Source of the DNA: Metasolibacillus fluoroglycofenilyticus
GTDB taxonomy: Bacteria > Bacillota > Bacilli > Bacillales_A > Planococcaceae
NCBI RefSeq assembly: GCF_003049645.1
Contig: NZ_PYWK01000002.1
Location: forward strand, 1 to 64,000
Direction: 5' to 3'
Length of the DNA stretch: 64,000 bases
Positions 52,914 through 60,498 of this stretch are shown here, piece by piece. How positions within the stretch are numbered: position 1 is the first letter of the stretch; each line of letters begins with the position of its first letter. Both the position numbers and the translations under genes were made by a program. Under the pieces are notes generated by a model. That model made no database searches and was not told the DNA's origin. It saw nothing but the letters and a program-made list of their open reading frames with translations.

Positions 52914-53285
52914 TCACTCACAAACCTCAGGCGTGCTCTCGCGCCCTGCTGCACGGAAAGATGTGCCACAGCCGCATGATGCAAGGGCGTTTGGATTATC
53001 GATGGTGAAGCCACCACCCATAAGTGATTGTTTAAAATCGATTTTCGTTCCTTGTAAAATGCCTGCATCTTCCTTTGATACGACGATTTGTAAGCCATAT
53101 TGCTCATCTAAAAAATCGTCCTCATGCTGTTCTGTATCAAAGGCCATTCCGTATGAAAGACCGCTACAACCGCCACCTTTAACCGCGACGCGCAAATAAG
53201 AGCCTTCTTCCTCATTATGTGTCATCATTTCCTTCACCTGAAACGCTGCCGCCTCTGTCAATTCAACAACTTGTTTTGTACTCAT
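52914..53285 (-). CDS. yutM: A-type iron-sulfur cluster carrier (HesB/IscA, YutM)
   Basis: A 123-aa A-type scaffold or carrier that passes Fe-S clusters to target proteins. The three cysteines are in GGGCSGLSYGM and CGCGTSF. Start ATG at 53285 (MSTKQVVELT) follows AAGGTGA by 5 nt; the longer frame upstream encodes the leader. Together with yutI it supplies Fe-S assembly functions in this region. It is monocistronic. Confidence 0.93.
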   Translation of the reverse strand: MSTKQVVELTEAAAFQVKEMMTHNEEEGSYLRVAVKGGGCSGLSYGMAFDTEQHEDDFLDEQYGLQIVVSKEDAGILQGTKIDFKQSLMGGGFTIDNPNALASCGCGTSFRAAGRESTPEVCE

Positions 53286-53434
53286 CACAGTCACCTTCTT
53301 TCTTACTCCTATCATATCAAGAGCGCCTCAATGTGCCAACAAAACTGTTTGTATTTCGACTTATTTCATACTTTCTTCTTAAATAAAAGTGTTATAATAA
53401 TACTATGTATATAAATGAGGGGCGTGAATATTTG

Positions 53435-54121
53435 ATGAAAATCTCACCTTTTTACGAGAAAAAAGTAGATTGTTTGCATTGTAAAAAAAGTTTTCCTACT
53501 TTTAAAATACGAACGAAATTTATTAAAGTCAAATCAACTGAATCCGACTTTCAGCCTATTTATGAGGATGACAATGTAAATGCGCTTTACTATAATGTTT
53601 TTGTTTGTGAGCATTGTGGATTTTCCTTTACAGAAGACTATTCAAAGTACTTTGCACCGGGTGTGTCTGAGCAAATAAATGAACAAATATCAAGTAAATG
53701 GGTACACCAATCCTTTAAAGGCGAACGCACTGTTTTTCAAGCAATTCAAGCATATAAGCTTGCTTGGCTTAGTGCTACAATCAAAAAAGAGCGCTTTGTC
53801 ACAGTAGCTGGGCTGACACTTCGTTTAGCTTGGCTCTACCGGTCATTAAACAATAAAGAGCAAGAAGAGCGCTTTTTACATGTGGCACGCGATCAGTATA
53901 TGGAATCTTATTCTACTGAGGATTATGCCAATACACAAATGTCTGGCGTAAGAATTATGTATATGGTTGGTGAGCTGTCACGCCGAATAGGTGATTTCGA
54001 AATGGCAACACGCTTCTTTTCAAAGGTTATTGAAAGCCAACGTGTTGGTGGTGAAGCAAGGCTTGTTGACATGGCTAAGGAGCAATGGGAAATTATTCGC
54101 GAGGAGCGAGCAAAACAGTAA
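53435..54121 (+). CDS. DUF2225 family protein
   Basis: A 228-aa protein with two CxxC pairs (CLHCKKSFPTFKIR and CEHCGFSF) that probably bind zinc, followed by a helical, TPR-like half (about 90-225; AWLYRSLNNKEQEERFLHVA, FEMATRFFSKVIE). DUF2225 has no defined role. The start is ATG 53435 or the adjacent TTG at 53432, 9-12 nt after GAGGGG. It ends 4 bp before a hairpin terminator (54126-54154). Confidence 0.85.
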   Translation: MKISPFYEKKVDCLHCKKSFPTFKIRTKFIKVKSTESDFQPIYEDDNVNALYYNVFVCEHCGFSFTEDYSKYFAPGVSEQINEQISSKWVHQSFKGERTVFQAIQAYKLAWLSATIKKERFVTVAGLTLRLAWLYRSLNNKEQEERFLHVARDQYMESYSTEDYANTQMSGVRIMYMVGELSRRIGDFEMATRFFSKVIESQRVGGEARLVDMAKEQWEIIREERAKQ

Positions 54122-54125
54122 AGGG

Positions 54126-54154
54126 GTCGTCTGAAAAGTCATTTTTGAGACGAC
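54126..54154 (+). terminator. Probable terminator of the DUF2225 gene
   Basis: GTCGTCT...AGACGAC with A/T pairs inside, then TTCTTT. The rest of the gap to 54225 carries a fragment that matches the complement of 20030-20088. Confidence 0.65.
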
Positions 54155-54225
54155 TTCTTTGCGACGTGTAACCGAGTTTAGTGCTGAAAGCGAAGCGACA
54201 GGTACAAGCATTTAAGATAGAAGCA

Positions 54226-54264
54226 GGGGCTGTACGAAAAGATATACACTTTTCGTACAGCCCC
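54226..54264 (-). terminator. Intrinsic terminator region of the second NSS symporter
   Basis: Perfect 16-bp arms GGGGCTGTACGAAAAG/CTTTTCGTACAGCCCC with a 7-nt loop, a member of the 10033/23285 stem family. It stands 100 bp beyond the symporter stop. Confidence 0.8.
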
Positions 54265-54365
54265 TTTCTTATGAATTAGCGACAGCGCAAACATAGCGCT
54301 GTCGAGACAATCTAAACCCTTTTCAATTTTAAAGAACTATTTATATTTTCCGCATAATAAATCCG

Positions 54366-55718
54366 TTAAAAATTTAATATACCGATTGCATCTAAAAAGA
54401 CAATAATAATAGCAATTGGTGCTACATATTTAATCGCTATGAGCCATATGGCAAATAACCTCTTGGCATAGCTTGCCCCATCACTAATTTCTGCTAGCAA
54501 TGTGTTTCGAGGTATAGCAAAACCCGCGAAAATAGCAATTAATAACGCCCCTAATGGCATTAAAATATTGGAGACAAGATAATCCGCTGCATCGAATATT
54601 GTCTTATCAAAAATCGTAAAATCACTTAGCATACCGTAGGATAACGCTGAAGGAATACCAACGATAAAAATCAGCAGACCTGTAATCCATGTCGTGCTTT
54701 TTCGTTTTTTTCTATCTTGCTTTGTTACTGCTGCCACAATAATTTCTAGCATCGAAAATGCAGAAGTTAGTGTAGCAAATAGGAAAAGAATTAAAAAGAC
54801 TAATAAGAAAAATGTCCCAAACGGCATTTGATTGAAAACAGCTGGTAGCACGACGAATAATAAACCAGGCCCCTCAGTCGGCTCAAAGCCAAAGGAAAAG
54901 ACAGCCGGGAAAATAGCAAGCCCTGCTAATAGTGAAATAAATAAATTCATCAGCACGATTGTTAATGCTGATTTTGGTAAGTCCTCGTTTTTCGATAAAT
55001 AAGAGCTATACGTTACCATTACAGAAACACCTACACTAATTGAGAAAAACGATTGCCCAAGTGCAAATAAAATTGTTTTCGAGCTCATATTTGAAAAATC
55101 CGGATATAAGAAAAAGTGAAGACCTTCTCCAACACCATCTAATGTTAATGAGCGAATAATTAAAATAAGGAAAGAAATAAATAATGCAGGCATCATAATT
55201 TTACCTGCTCGCTCAATTCCTTGTTGAACCCCTTTTGCCACGACGAAAATGGTAATTGCCATAAAAATAAATTGGAATAAAATTGCGTAGAGAGGATTCG
55301 CAATAAAATCATTAAATAGCGGCGCATATGCAGTTTCAGAAAGTCCAGATAAATTTCCAATTACCGCTTGAACCATGTAAAGAATAATCCAACCACCAAC
55401 AACACTATAAAATGATAGCAAAATAAAGCATGTAATCATGCCGAGTATTCCAACAAAATGCCATTTTGAATTAGGTGCGAATGTTAAATAAGCTGAAACT
55501 GCATCCCTTTGCGAGCCACGACCAATGGCAAACTCCGCTAATAGGATTGGCAGCCCAACGAAAAGCGTAAAAATTAAAAAAATGAGGAAAAATGCTCCTC
55601 CACCGGAAACTCCAGCGATATAAGGGAATTTCCAAATAGCTCCCAGCCCTATTGCAGAGCCGGCAGTTGCTAAAATAAATCCTAGTCTCGATGTCCATTG
55701 TTCTTGCTGTTGACCCAT
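54366..55718 (-). CDS. Sodium-dependent (NSS/SNF) symporter, copy 2
   Basis: A 450-aa paralogue of the product of 20235-21560, clearly alignable along its whole length: [21 protein letters not shown] (in part), [38 protein letters not shown] (in part), GLAIFPAVF. It is a Na+-coupled importer, probably of an amino acid, with 11-12 helices. AAAGGAG lies 7 nt upstream of the ATG. It is monocistronic. Confidence 0.94.
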   Translation of the reverse strand: MGQQQEQWTSRLGFILATAGSAIGLGAIWKFPYIAGVSGGGAFFLIFLIFTLFVGLPILLAEFAIGRGSQRDAVSAYLTFAPNSKWHFVGILGMITCFILLSFYSVVGGWIILYMVQAVIGNLSGLSETAYAPLFNDFIANPLYAILFQFIFMAITIFVVAKGVQQGIERAGKIMMPALFISFLILIIRSLTLDGVGEGLHFFLYPDFSNMSSKTILFALGQSFFSISVGVSVMVTYSSYLSKNEDLPKSALTIVLMNLFISLLAGLAIFPAVFSFGFEPTEGPGLLFVVLPAVFNQMPFGTFFLLVFLILFLFATLTSAFSMLEIIVAAVTKQDRKKRKSTTWITGLLIFIVGIPSALSYGMLSDFTIFDKTIFDAADYLVSNILMPLGALLIAIFAGFAIPRNTLLAEISDGASYAKRLFAIWLIAIKYVAPIAIIIVFLDAIGILNF

Positions 55719-55773
55719 AAATAAACTCCTTTATAAAAAACATACCTACTTATTATACACGATATTCAAACAA

Positions 55774-55817
55774 AAAAAGTGGCGTTTGGATGCAAATTGC
55801 TTCCAATGCCACTTTTT
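55774..55817 (-). terminator. Intrinsic terminator of yutI
   Basis: Arms AAAAAGTGGCGTTTGGA and TCCAATGCCACTTTTT (one bulge) close to the yutI stop, with T-run on the minus strand. Confidence 0.85.
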
Positions 55818-55830
55818 CAGGTAAGCTATA

Positions 55831-56067
55831 TTAGAATACTTGCTCTACTTCAACAATTCCCGGTACTTCCTCTAATAATGCACGTTCAATACCAGCTTTT
55901 AATGTAATTGTAGAACTTGGACAGCTACCGCATGCACCTAGTAAACGTAATTTTACGATACCTTCTTCAATATCTACTAATTCACAATCCCCACCGTCAC
56001 GTAATAAGAACGGACGTAATTTATCTAAAACTTCCTGTACTTGTTCGCGTTGTTCTAATTCTGTCAT
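55831..56067 (-). CDS. yutI: NifU-like Fe-S protein (YutI)
   Basis: A 78-aa protein consisting of the NifU C-terminal domain with the cluster-binding motif CGSCPSS. It assembles or carries a [4Fe-4S] cluster. AAAGGAG lies 9-10 nt before the ATG. It is divergent from yuzD, the same arrangement as in B. subtilis. Confidence 0.93.
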   Translation of the reverse strand: MTELEQREQVQEVLDKLRPFLLRDGGDCELVDIEEGIVKLRLLGACGSCPSSTITLKAGIERALLEEVPGIVEVEQVF

Positions 56068-56151
56068 TTTTCTCGACTCCTTTCATTAAAATCATTATAA
56101 TGTGAAGGAGAGAAAAAAGCCAATATTGTATTACGAAAGGTTGGATTTTAT

Positions 56152-56478
56152 ATGACAGCATCTAAAGCAGTAATCGAAATATACGGAGCAGATATTATTT
56201 GTGCGAGCTGTGTCAATGCACCTTCTTCTAAAGACACATATGAATGGCTACAAGCAGCTATTGATCGCAAATATCCGAATCAACCATTTACAATTCGCTA
56301 TATTGATATTGAAGGCGATTTAGGCGATAAACGTGATATCGACTATGCAAATCGCATTCAAGAGGATGAATTTTTCTATCCGCTCGTTTTAATTAATGAC
56401 GAAGTCGTTGGCGAAGGCTATATCCAAATTAAGCCTGTTTACGCCGCACTCGAAAAACTAGGCTACACATCGGAATAA
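56152..56478 (+). CDS. yuzD: DUF1462 thioredoxin-fold-like protein (YuzD)
   Basis: A 108-aa protein with a CASC-type pair (DIICASCVNAPSSKDTYEWL, in part) at the end of the first beta strand and a late cis-Pro-like YPLVLINDEVVGEG, giving a thioredoxin/glutaredoxin-like pattern. This is the DUF1462/YuzD family of unknown function. It is divergent from yutI, suggesting a link to Fe-S or thiol chemistry. Confidence 0.88.
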   Translation: MTASKAVIEIYGADIICASCVNAPSSKDTYEWLQAAIDRKYPNQPFTIRYIDIEGDLGDKRDIDYANRIQEDEFFYPLVLINDEVVGEGYIQIKPVYAALEKLGYTSE

Positions 56479-56537
56479 AAGTTTAGATGTTCAGTCGTAC
56501 AGTTGCTAGCTAGTTAAACGCTTTTATCGGTATTGAA

Positions 56538-56656
56538 ATAAAGTGAAGCTTCAATCAATCGGGTTTTTACGGGCAGTTGATCTCCCACTTATCCTTAAGC
56601 CGATTTTCACTTAAGTCTTGAAGTGAGAGTCTTACTGCCCGTTAATGCGGGATAAA
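56538..56656 (+). repeat. Family A hairpin element (long-stem form)
   Basis: ATAAAGTGAAGCTTCAATCA, outer stem ACGGGCAGT/ACTGCCCGT, inner stem CTCCCACTT/AAGTGAGAG, ending TTAATGCGGGATAAA. Family C-like sequence follows to about 56780 (CACTGGCTTTAAC, ACGATGAAAACCTTC). The 411-bp gap 56479-56889 has no credible gene. Confidence 0.8.
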
Positions 56657-56849
56657 ATGTTGACTTGGCAAGACTTCCTTTGAAAGTGTGATAAACACTG
56701 GCTTTAACTATGCTTACCTTAAGTAAGGAAGATACGATGAAAACCTTCTTTTAATGCGTTACCACAACAAAAGACTTTAAATCAACTGTTTTTAACTTCT
56801 CAAAAAGAAGCAAGCCCTTTTTCAACCATCCTCACTTCAAACTAACAGC

Positions 56850-56886
56850 AAAAAGGAAAGCGACGCCCCAGCCTGCTTTCCTTTTT
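56850..56886 (-). terminator. Intrinsic terminator of yutJ
   Basis: Perfect 12-bp arms AAAAAGGAAAGC/GCTTTCCTTTTT enclose GACGCCCCAGCCT. It abuts the yutJ stop. Confidence 0.88.
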
Positions 56887-56889
56887 GCC

Positions 56890-57957
56890 TTAATTGTTTT
56901 GACGCTTATACATCCAAAGCAAGCCTGATTTCATTAAACGAGCAATACGCCCGGTTACTGTTGTATCTGCTAAATGAACAAAGCCTTGTTTCTTCCCTAG
57001 CGAGCCCATAAAGCCCTTTAGTTTAATTTCTGGCATCGTTGCTGGTAGCGGTTCATTATTCCAACGATGGCGTAATACCTTTACAATACGCTCTCCTTGC
57101 TCCTCTGCAAGCTGTGCTGTTGGCGGTAAATCAGATGAAGCGCAGTCTCCAACAACAAAAACATGTTCATCATTTAGTAATGTAAAGTAGTTTGTGACAA
57201 TTGGGCGACCGAATTTATCTTTCTCCACTTCCATGTCTCGTACAATTTTCACAGGCTGCACCCCTGCTGTCCAAACAACAGCATCTACTTCGATTACTTG
57301 ATCATGATTATAAAGATGATTTTCTTCAACCTTTGTAATATTCGATTCAGCGATTACTTCAACATTATGTTTAATAAACCATGATTTCACATAATTACTT
57401 AGCTTTTCAGGAAAATCTCGTAAAATACGTGTTGAACGGTCAAATAATTTAATATTTAAGTCTGCACGGCTTTCACGTAGTTCACTAGCTAATTCAATAC
57501 CTGACAAACCTGCGCCTACTATAGCTACCGTTGAGCCTGGTGGTAAGCCACATAGCTTTTCAAATGTTGTTCGCGATTTAGCAATTGTTTGAATGCTGAA
57601 TGTGTGCTCCTTGGCACCAGGTACTCCGTGATATTTATCTTCACAGCCAAGCCCAATTACTAAATCATCATATTTTACTTCTTGACCGCCCTCCAAATAA
57701 ACCGTTTTATCCTCTCGGTCAATGCGAATAACTTCACCAAAAATAGTTTTTAAGCGCGGATGCTCTGGGAAGGCTACACGAATCTCTTTATCCGTCGAAG
57801 TCCCTGCTGCAAGTGCATAAAATTCTGTTTTTAAGCTGTGGAATGATGTGCGGTCAATTAAAGTAATTTCGGTATCTTGTGGGAAATTATTCGGTAATAG
57901 GCGTAGCAGTATACGCATATTTCCATAGCCCCCACCTAATAGTACTAATTTTCTCAT
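56890..57957 (-). CDS. yutJ: NDH-2-like FAD/NAD oxidoreductase (YutJ)
   Basis: A 355-aa relative of type II NADH dehydrogenases with FAD fold LVLLGGGYGNMRILLRLL (in part), NAD fold VAIVGAGLSGIELASEL, VFVVGDCASSDLPPTAQLAEEQG (in part) and a basic C-terminus. It is shorter than ndh by about 50 residues. B. subtilis YutJ has no settled role; NADH oxidation or thiol/quinone reduction are possible. AAAGGAG lies 8 nt before the ATG. Its promoter, about 200 bp upstream, is overlapped by a Rex-like operator, implying control by the NADH/NAD+ ratio. Confidence 0.9.
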   Translation of the reverse strand: MRKLVLLGGGYGNMRILLRLLPNNFPQDTEITLIDRTSFHSLKTEFYALAAGTSTDKEIRVAFPEHPRLKTIFGEVIRIDREDKTVYLEGGQEVKYDDLVIGLGCEDKYHGVPGAKEHTFSIQTIAKSRTTFEKLCGLPPGSTVAIVGAGLSGIELASELRESRADLNIKLFDRSTRILRDFPEKLSNYVKSWFIKHNVEVIAESNITKVEENHLYNHDQVIEVDAVVWTAGVQPVKIVRDMEVEKDKFGRPIVTNYFTLLNDEHVFVVGDCASSDLPPTAQLAEEQGERIVKVLRHRWNNEPLPATMPEIKLKGFMGSLGKKQGFVHLADTTVTGRIARLMKSGLLWMYKRQNN

Positions 57958-58156
57958 ATGCTGAGCTCCTTTTACTTATTTTCATTAAAACAGAGTACCC
58001 ATTTCTCCCCCTCAGTAGAAATGGCGTGCCCCCTTTCCTTCATCCAGCAAATGCCCAAATACCTACTGAACTAAAAGAATGCCTCTGGCAGTTGTCACAA
58101 ATTTTTCAAAAATGTTAGCCGAGGCGAAATTGATATAAGATTAACTATTCAATAAG

Positions 58157-58185
58157 AGTATAGCTCATTGTGATATGTTTCACAA
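58157..58185 (-). promoter_or_regulatory. yutJ promoter overlapped by Rex-like operator 1
   Basis: On the minus strand, -35 TTGTGA (58180-58185), 17-bp spacer, -10 TATACT (58157-58162). The 18-mer 58168-58185 reads TTGTGATATGTTTCACAA on the plus strand and matches the Rex consensus TTGTGAAN4TTCACAA except for one inner position. A repressor bound there would cover the -35 and spacer. Confidence 0.75.
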
Positions 58186-58201
58186 TATGTTCCGAAACAT
58201 T

Positions 58202-58219
58202 TTGTGAAACATTTCACAA
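58202..58219. promoter_or_regulatory. Rex-like operator 2
   Basis: TTGTGAAACATTTCACAA, a perfect Rex consensus apart from its central bases, lies 34 bp centre to centre from operator 1 and 10 bp upstream of the probable yuzB -35 (TTGACG, 58230-58235). Two sites in phase suggest cooperative control of both divergent genes. Confidence 0.8.
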
Positions 58220-58229
58220 AATATGTTGT

Positions 58230-58258
58230 TTGACGTAATTACTAAAAAAAAGTAGCAT
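58230..58258 (+). promoter_or_regulatory. Probable yuzB promoter
   Basis: -35 TTGACG, 17-bp spacer, -10-like TAGCAT (58253-58258), 22 bp before the GTG start, leaving a very short leader that contains GAGGTGA. Confidence 0.5.
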
Positions 58259-58279
58259 ACAATTGTGAGGTGACTTGTA

Positions 58280-58516
58280 GTGAATCCAATGGTTGAATTT
58301 TGTATTAGCAATTTAGCAAACGGCGCACAAGAAACATTTGAGGTGCTTGAAAAAGACCCCAATATTGATGTTCTTGAATATGGCTGCCTAAGCTTTTGCA
58401 CAAAATGCTCTGAATGCTTTTATGCGCTTGTCAATGGAGAGCTTGTTGAGGCTGACACACCTAGCGAGTTGACTCAAAAAATATATGCTTATATTGAAGA
58501 AAACCCTCTTTGGTAA
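58280..58516 (+). CDS. yuzB: DUF1450 small protein (YuzB)
   Basis: A 78-aa protein with four conserved cysteines (FCISNLA, YGCLSFCTKCSECFYALVNGE), probably a metal- or redox-binding protein of thioredoxin-like ferredoxin type. DUF1450/YuzB has no known role. GTG start with GAGGTGA 7 nt upstream. It is divergent from yutJ and shares the Rex-like operators. Confidence 0.9.
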   Translation: MNPMVEFCISNLANGAQETFEVLEKDPNIDVLEYGCLSFCTKCSECFYALVNGELVEADTPSELTQKIYAYIEENPLW

Positions 58517-58650
58517 TAAATAAGAGGCCTAAAATTCAGTGTTTTTAATGATGCTGTTCGAAAACACTGAGGTGTCTTTGTGGTTATGGAGGTATGGACT
58601 TTATTTATTTATTTTAAAATGGCTATTCTTTCAATAAAACACAAACAAAA

Positions 58651-58686
58651 CGTCCAAAAAGCAGTGCTATGCACGCTTTTTGGACG
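58651..58686 (-). terminator. Intrinsic terminator of the MazG-like gene
   Basis: Perfect 12-bp arms CGTCCAAAAAGC/GCTTTTTGGACG around AGTGCTATGCAC, then T-rich on the minus strand. Confidence 0.86.
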
Positions 58687-58693
58687 CTCTTTA

Positions 58694-59209
58694 TTATTTC
58701 ATCTGTTTTAACACTTCTTCTTTAATAAATGGCTCTGGACTATAAAAGTCTGGTGACTTAATAATCTTTCCATCTTCACGACATTTCGCGTATTTATTGC
58801 CATTCTCATCTGTGAAAAGCTTCGACATATTTGCGCCTTGTACAATATCAAAAACGGGCTCAATATCTACTCCGATTTCTACTGCCGAACCGAATGAAAA
58901 ATATAATTGGTCTGCTAAAGCATCTGCTTGGGCAATTACTTTTTCTTCAGTGCTTTGAGGAAACTCGCCATTTAATGATTTTTCATATGCCTTTTGAATA
59001 CCAGCTAAAAAATACTCGTAGCTTGCCGCAAACTCCTCCTTCGTTGAACAAGAAGCTGCAATAAACTCAATCGCCTCCTCGGCTGTCCAAACGCTACGGT
59101 TAATTGCTCGCTCTCGCTCCATTGGCACAAGCTGCTCTGGTGCAGGGTGTTTAAACGCGATATGAAAGTCGCGAACATGATTTTGTAATTTGTTTGCAAA
59201 TTGTTTCAT
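58694..59209 (-). CDS. MazG-like (PRA-PH superfamily) pyrophosphohydrolase
   Basis: A 171-aa all-alpha NTP pyrophosphohydrolase. Metal-binding acidic residues appear in WTAEEAIEFI (ExxE) and ADALADQLYFSFG (ExxD counterpart), followed by MSKLFTDENGNKYAKCREDGKIIKSPDFYSPEP (in part), typical of the phosphoribosyl-ATP pyrophosphohydrolase-like family. It may clear non-canonical nucleotides, a role that would fit the neighbouring nrd operon. GGAGTAG precedes the ATG. Confidence 0.82.
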   Translation of the reverse strand: MKQFANKLQNHVRDFHIAFKHPAPEQLVPMERERAINRSVWTAEEAIEFIAASCSTKEEFAASYEYFLAGIQKAYEKSLNGEFPQSTEEKVIAQADALADQLYFSFGSAVEIGVDIEPVFDIVQGANMSKLFTDENGNKYAKCREDGKIIKSPDFYSPEPFIKEEVLKQMK

Positions 59210-59464
59210 AAAAACTTCTACTCCTCTTTCAATATAATTCTAATCATACACGAACTATATCCAAAGAGGAACCTTATGTGCCAATTTAAAATTTAGGCTA
59301 TGTGAACAAGGGGACTATTTCAAAAGTCGAACTTCTCCTCAGTGCAGTGAAAGGTTAGCTGTGCCCTTATTTTATTTTAAATTCAAAAGAAAGCAGCTAA
59401 GCTCTGAGTTTAGCCCATTTTCAAAAAGCTCTTCTTTATGATTCCTTTGCTTAAGCATCACAAA

Positions 59465-59504
59465 AAGCGTCCAAAACATAGCAATGCACTGTTTTTGGAC
59501 GCTT
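59465..59504 (-). terminator. nrd operon terminator
   Basis: Arms AAGCGTCCAAAA.../...TTTTTGGACGCTT around ATAGCAATGCAC, 13 bp past the nrdF stop. The gap 59210-59464 holds only T/A-rich sequence and weak family C-like fragments. Confidence 0.85.
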
Positions 59505-59517
59505 CTTTTTCATCAAA

Positions 59518-60498
59518 TTACTTCTCTAAAAAATCAAAATTAAACGTTTCATCTGTAATTGGCTGAACTTTTGCTAGTGCATATGTTGAGCCTTTTTGAG
59601 AGAAGAAATCGTATGTTGAACCTTCGTTACGAATACCATTCATAACAATTGGGTTTACTTCCTCCTCAGGGAACATCGTATCTAAGCCCAAGTTCATTAA
59701 CGCTTTATTTGCATTGAAGCGCACATAAGCTTTTACTTCTGGGGAAAGCCCTGTTTCAGCATAGATATCTTCCGTATACTTCATTTCATTTTGGTACAGG
59801 TCTAACAATAGCTCATAGCCCCATACTTTTAGCTCGTCTTGCTTTTCTGGAGAGAATTTACGGAAAATATTTTGTGCAAAGAAGCCAATTGCTACACCAT
59901 GAATTGATTCGTCACGTAAAATGAGGGAAATAACTTCCGCGCTATTACGCAAAGTACCTTGCCCACCTAAATAAAGCGGGTAGAAAAAGCCGGAGTAGAA
60001 TAAAAAGCTTTCTAGCATAACAGAAGCAAACATCGCTTTCCATAATGACTCATCATCGTTTTCTTTAATTGCTAAATAAACATCGCTAATGCGTTTCGCC
60101 TTATATTGTAAAAATTCGTTTTTCTTAACCCACTCGAAGACCGCATCAATTTCATCGTTATTACATAACGTTGTAAAGATATACGAATAGGATTTTGCAT
60201 GAATCGCTTCAAAAGAGCCGAAAACAGTTAATACGGCTTTTTCCTGCAAATCATTATTATATTTCGCAATTTCGTTCATGCCGATATTCGTTTGCACCGT
60301 ATCTAACAATGTTAAGCCACCGAATACTTTTTTGTACGTATCTTGGTGCTCAAAGTCTTTCCACTGTTTAATATCCTTTGATACAGCAATCTCCTCTGGC
60401 TGCCACATTTGCTTCCATTGCTGGTCCCAAAATACTTTCGCCAAATCGCTTGTCGGCTTATTCCAGTTAACCGCCTCATATGGTTTTAAATTGAGCAT
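59518..60498 (-). CDS. nrdF: Class Ib ribonucleotide reductase small subunit
   Basis: A 326-aa ferritin-like dimetal (Mn or Fe) tyrosyl-radical subunit. Metal ligands lie in FGSFEAIHAKSYSYIF (E..H) and LRDESIHGVAIGFF (E..H), and the radical tyrosine in HAKSYSYIF. The ATG at 60498 (MLNLKPYEAVNW) has GAGGAG 8 nt upstream and overlaps the end of nrdE by 13 nt. It works with NrdE to make deoxyribonucleotides, with NrdI generating the Mn cofactor. Confidence 0.95.
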   Translation of the reverse strand: MLNLKPYEAVNWNKPTSDLAKVFWDQQWKQMWQPEEIAVSKDIKQWKDFEHQDTYKKVFGGLTLLDTVQTNIGMNEIAKYNNDLQEKAVLTVFGSFEAIHAKSYSYIFTTLCNNDEIDAVFEWVKKNEFLQYKAKRISDVYLAIKENDDESLWKAMFASVMLESFLFYSGFFYPLYLGGQGTLRNSAEVISLILRDESIHGVAIGFFAQNIFRKFSPEKQDELKVWGYELLLDLYQNEMKYTEDIYAETGLSPEVKAYVRFNANKALMNLGLDTMFPEEEVNPIVMNGIRNEGSTYDFFSQKGSTYALAKVQPITDETFNFDFLEK

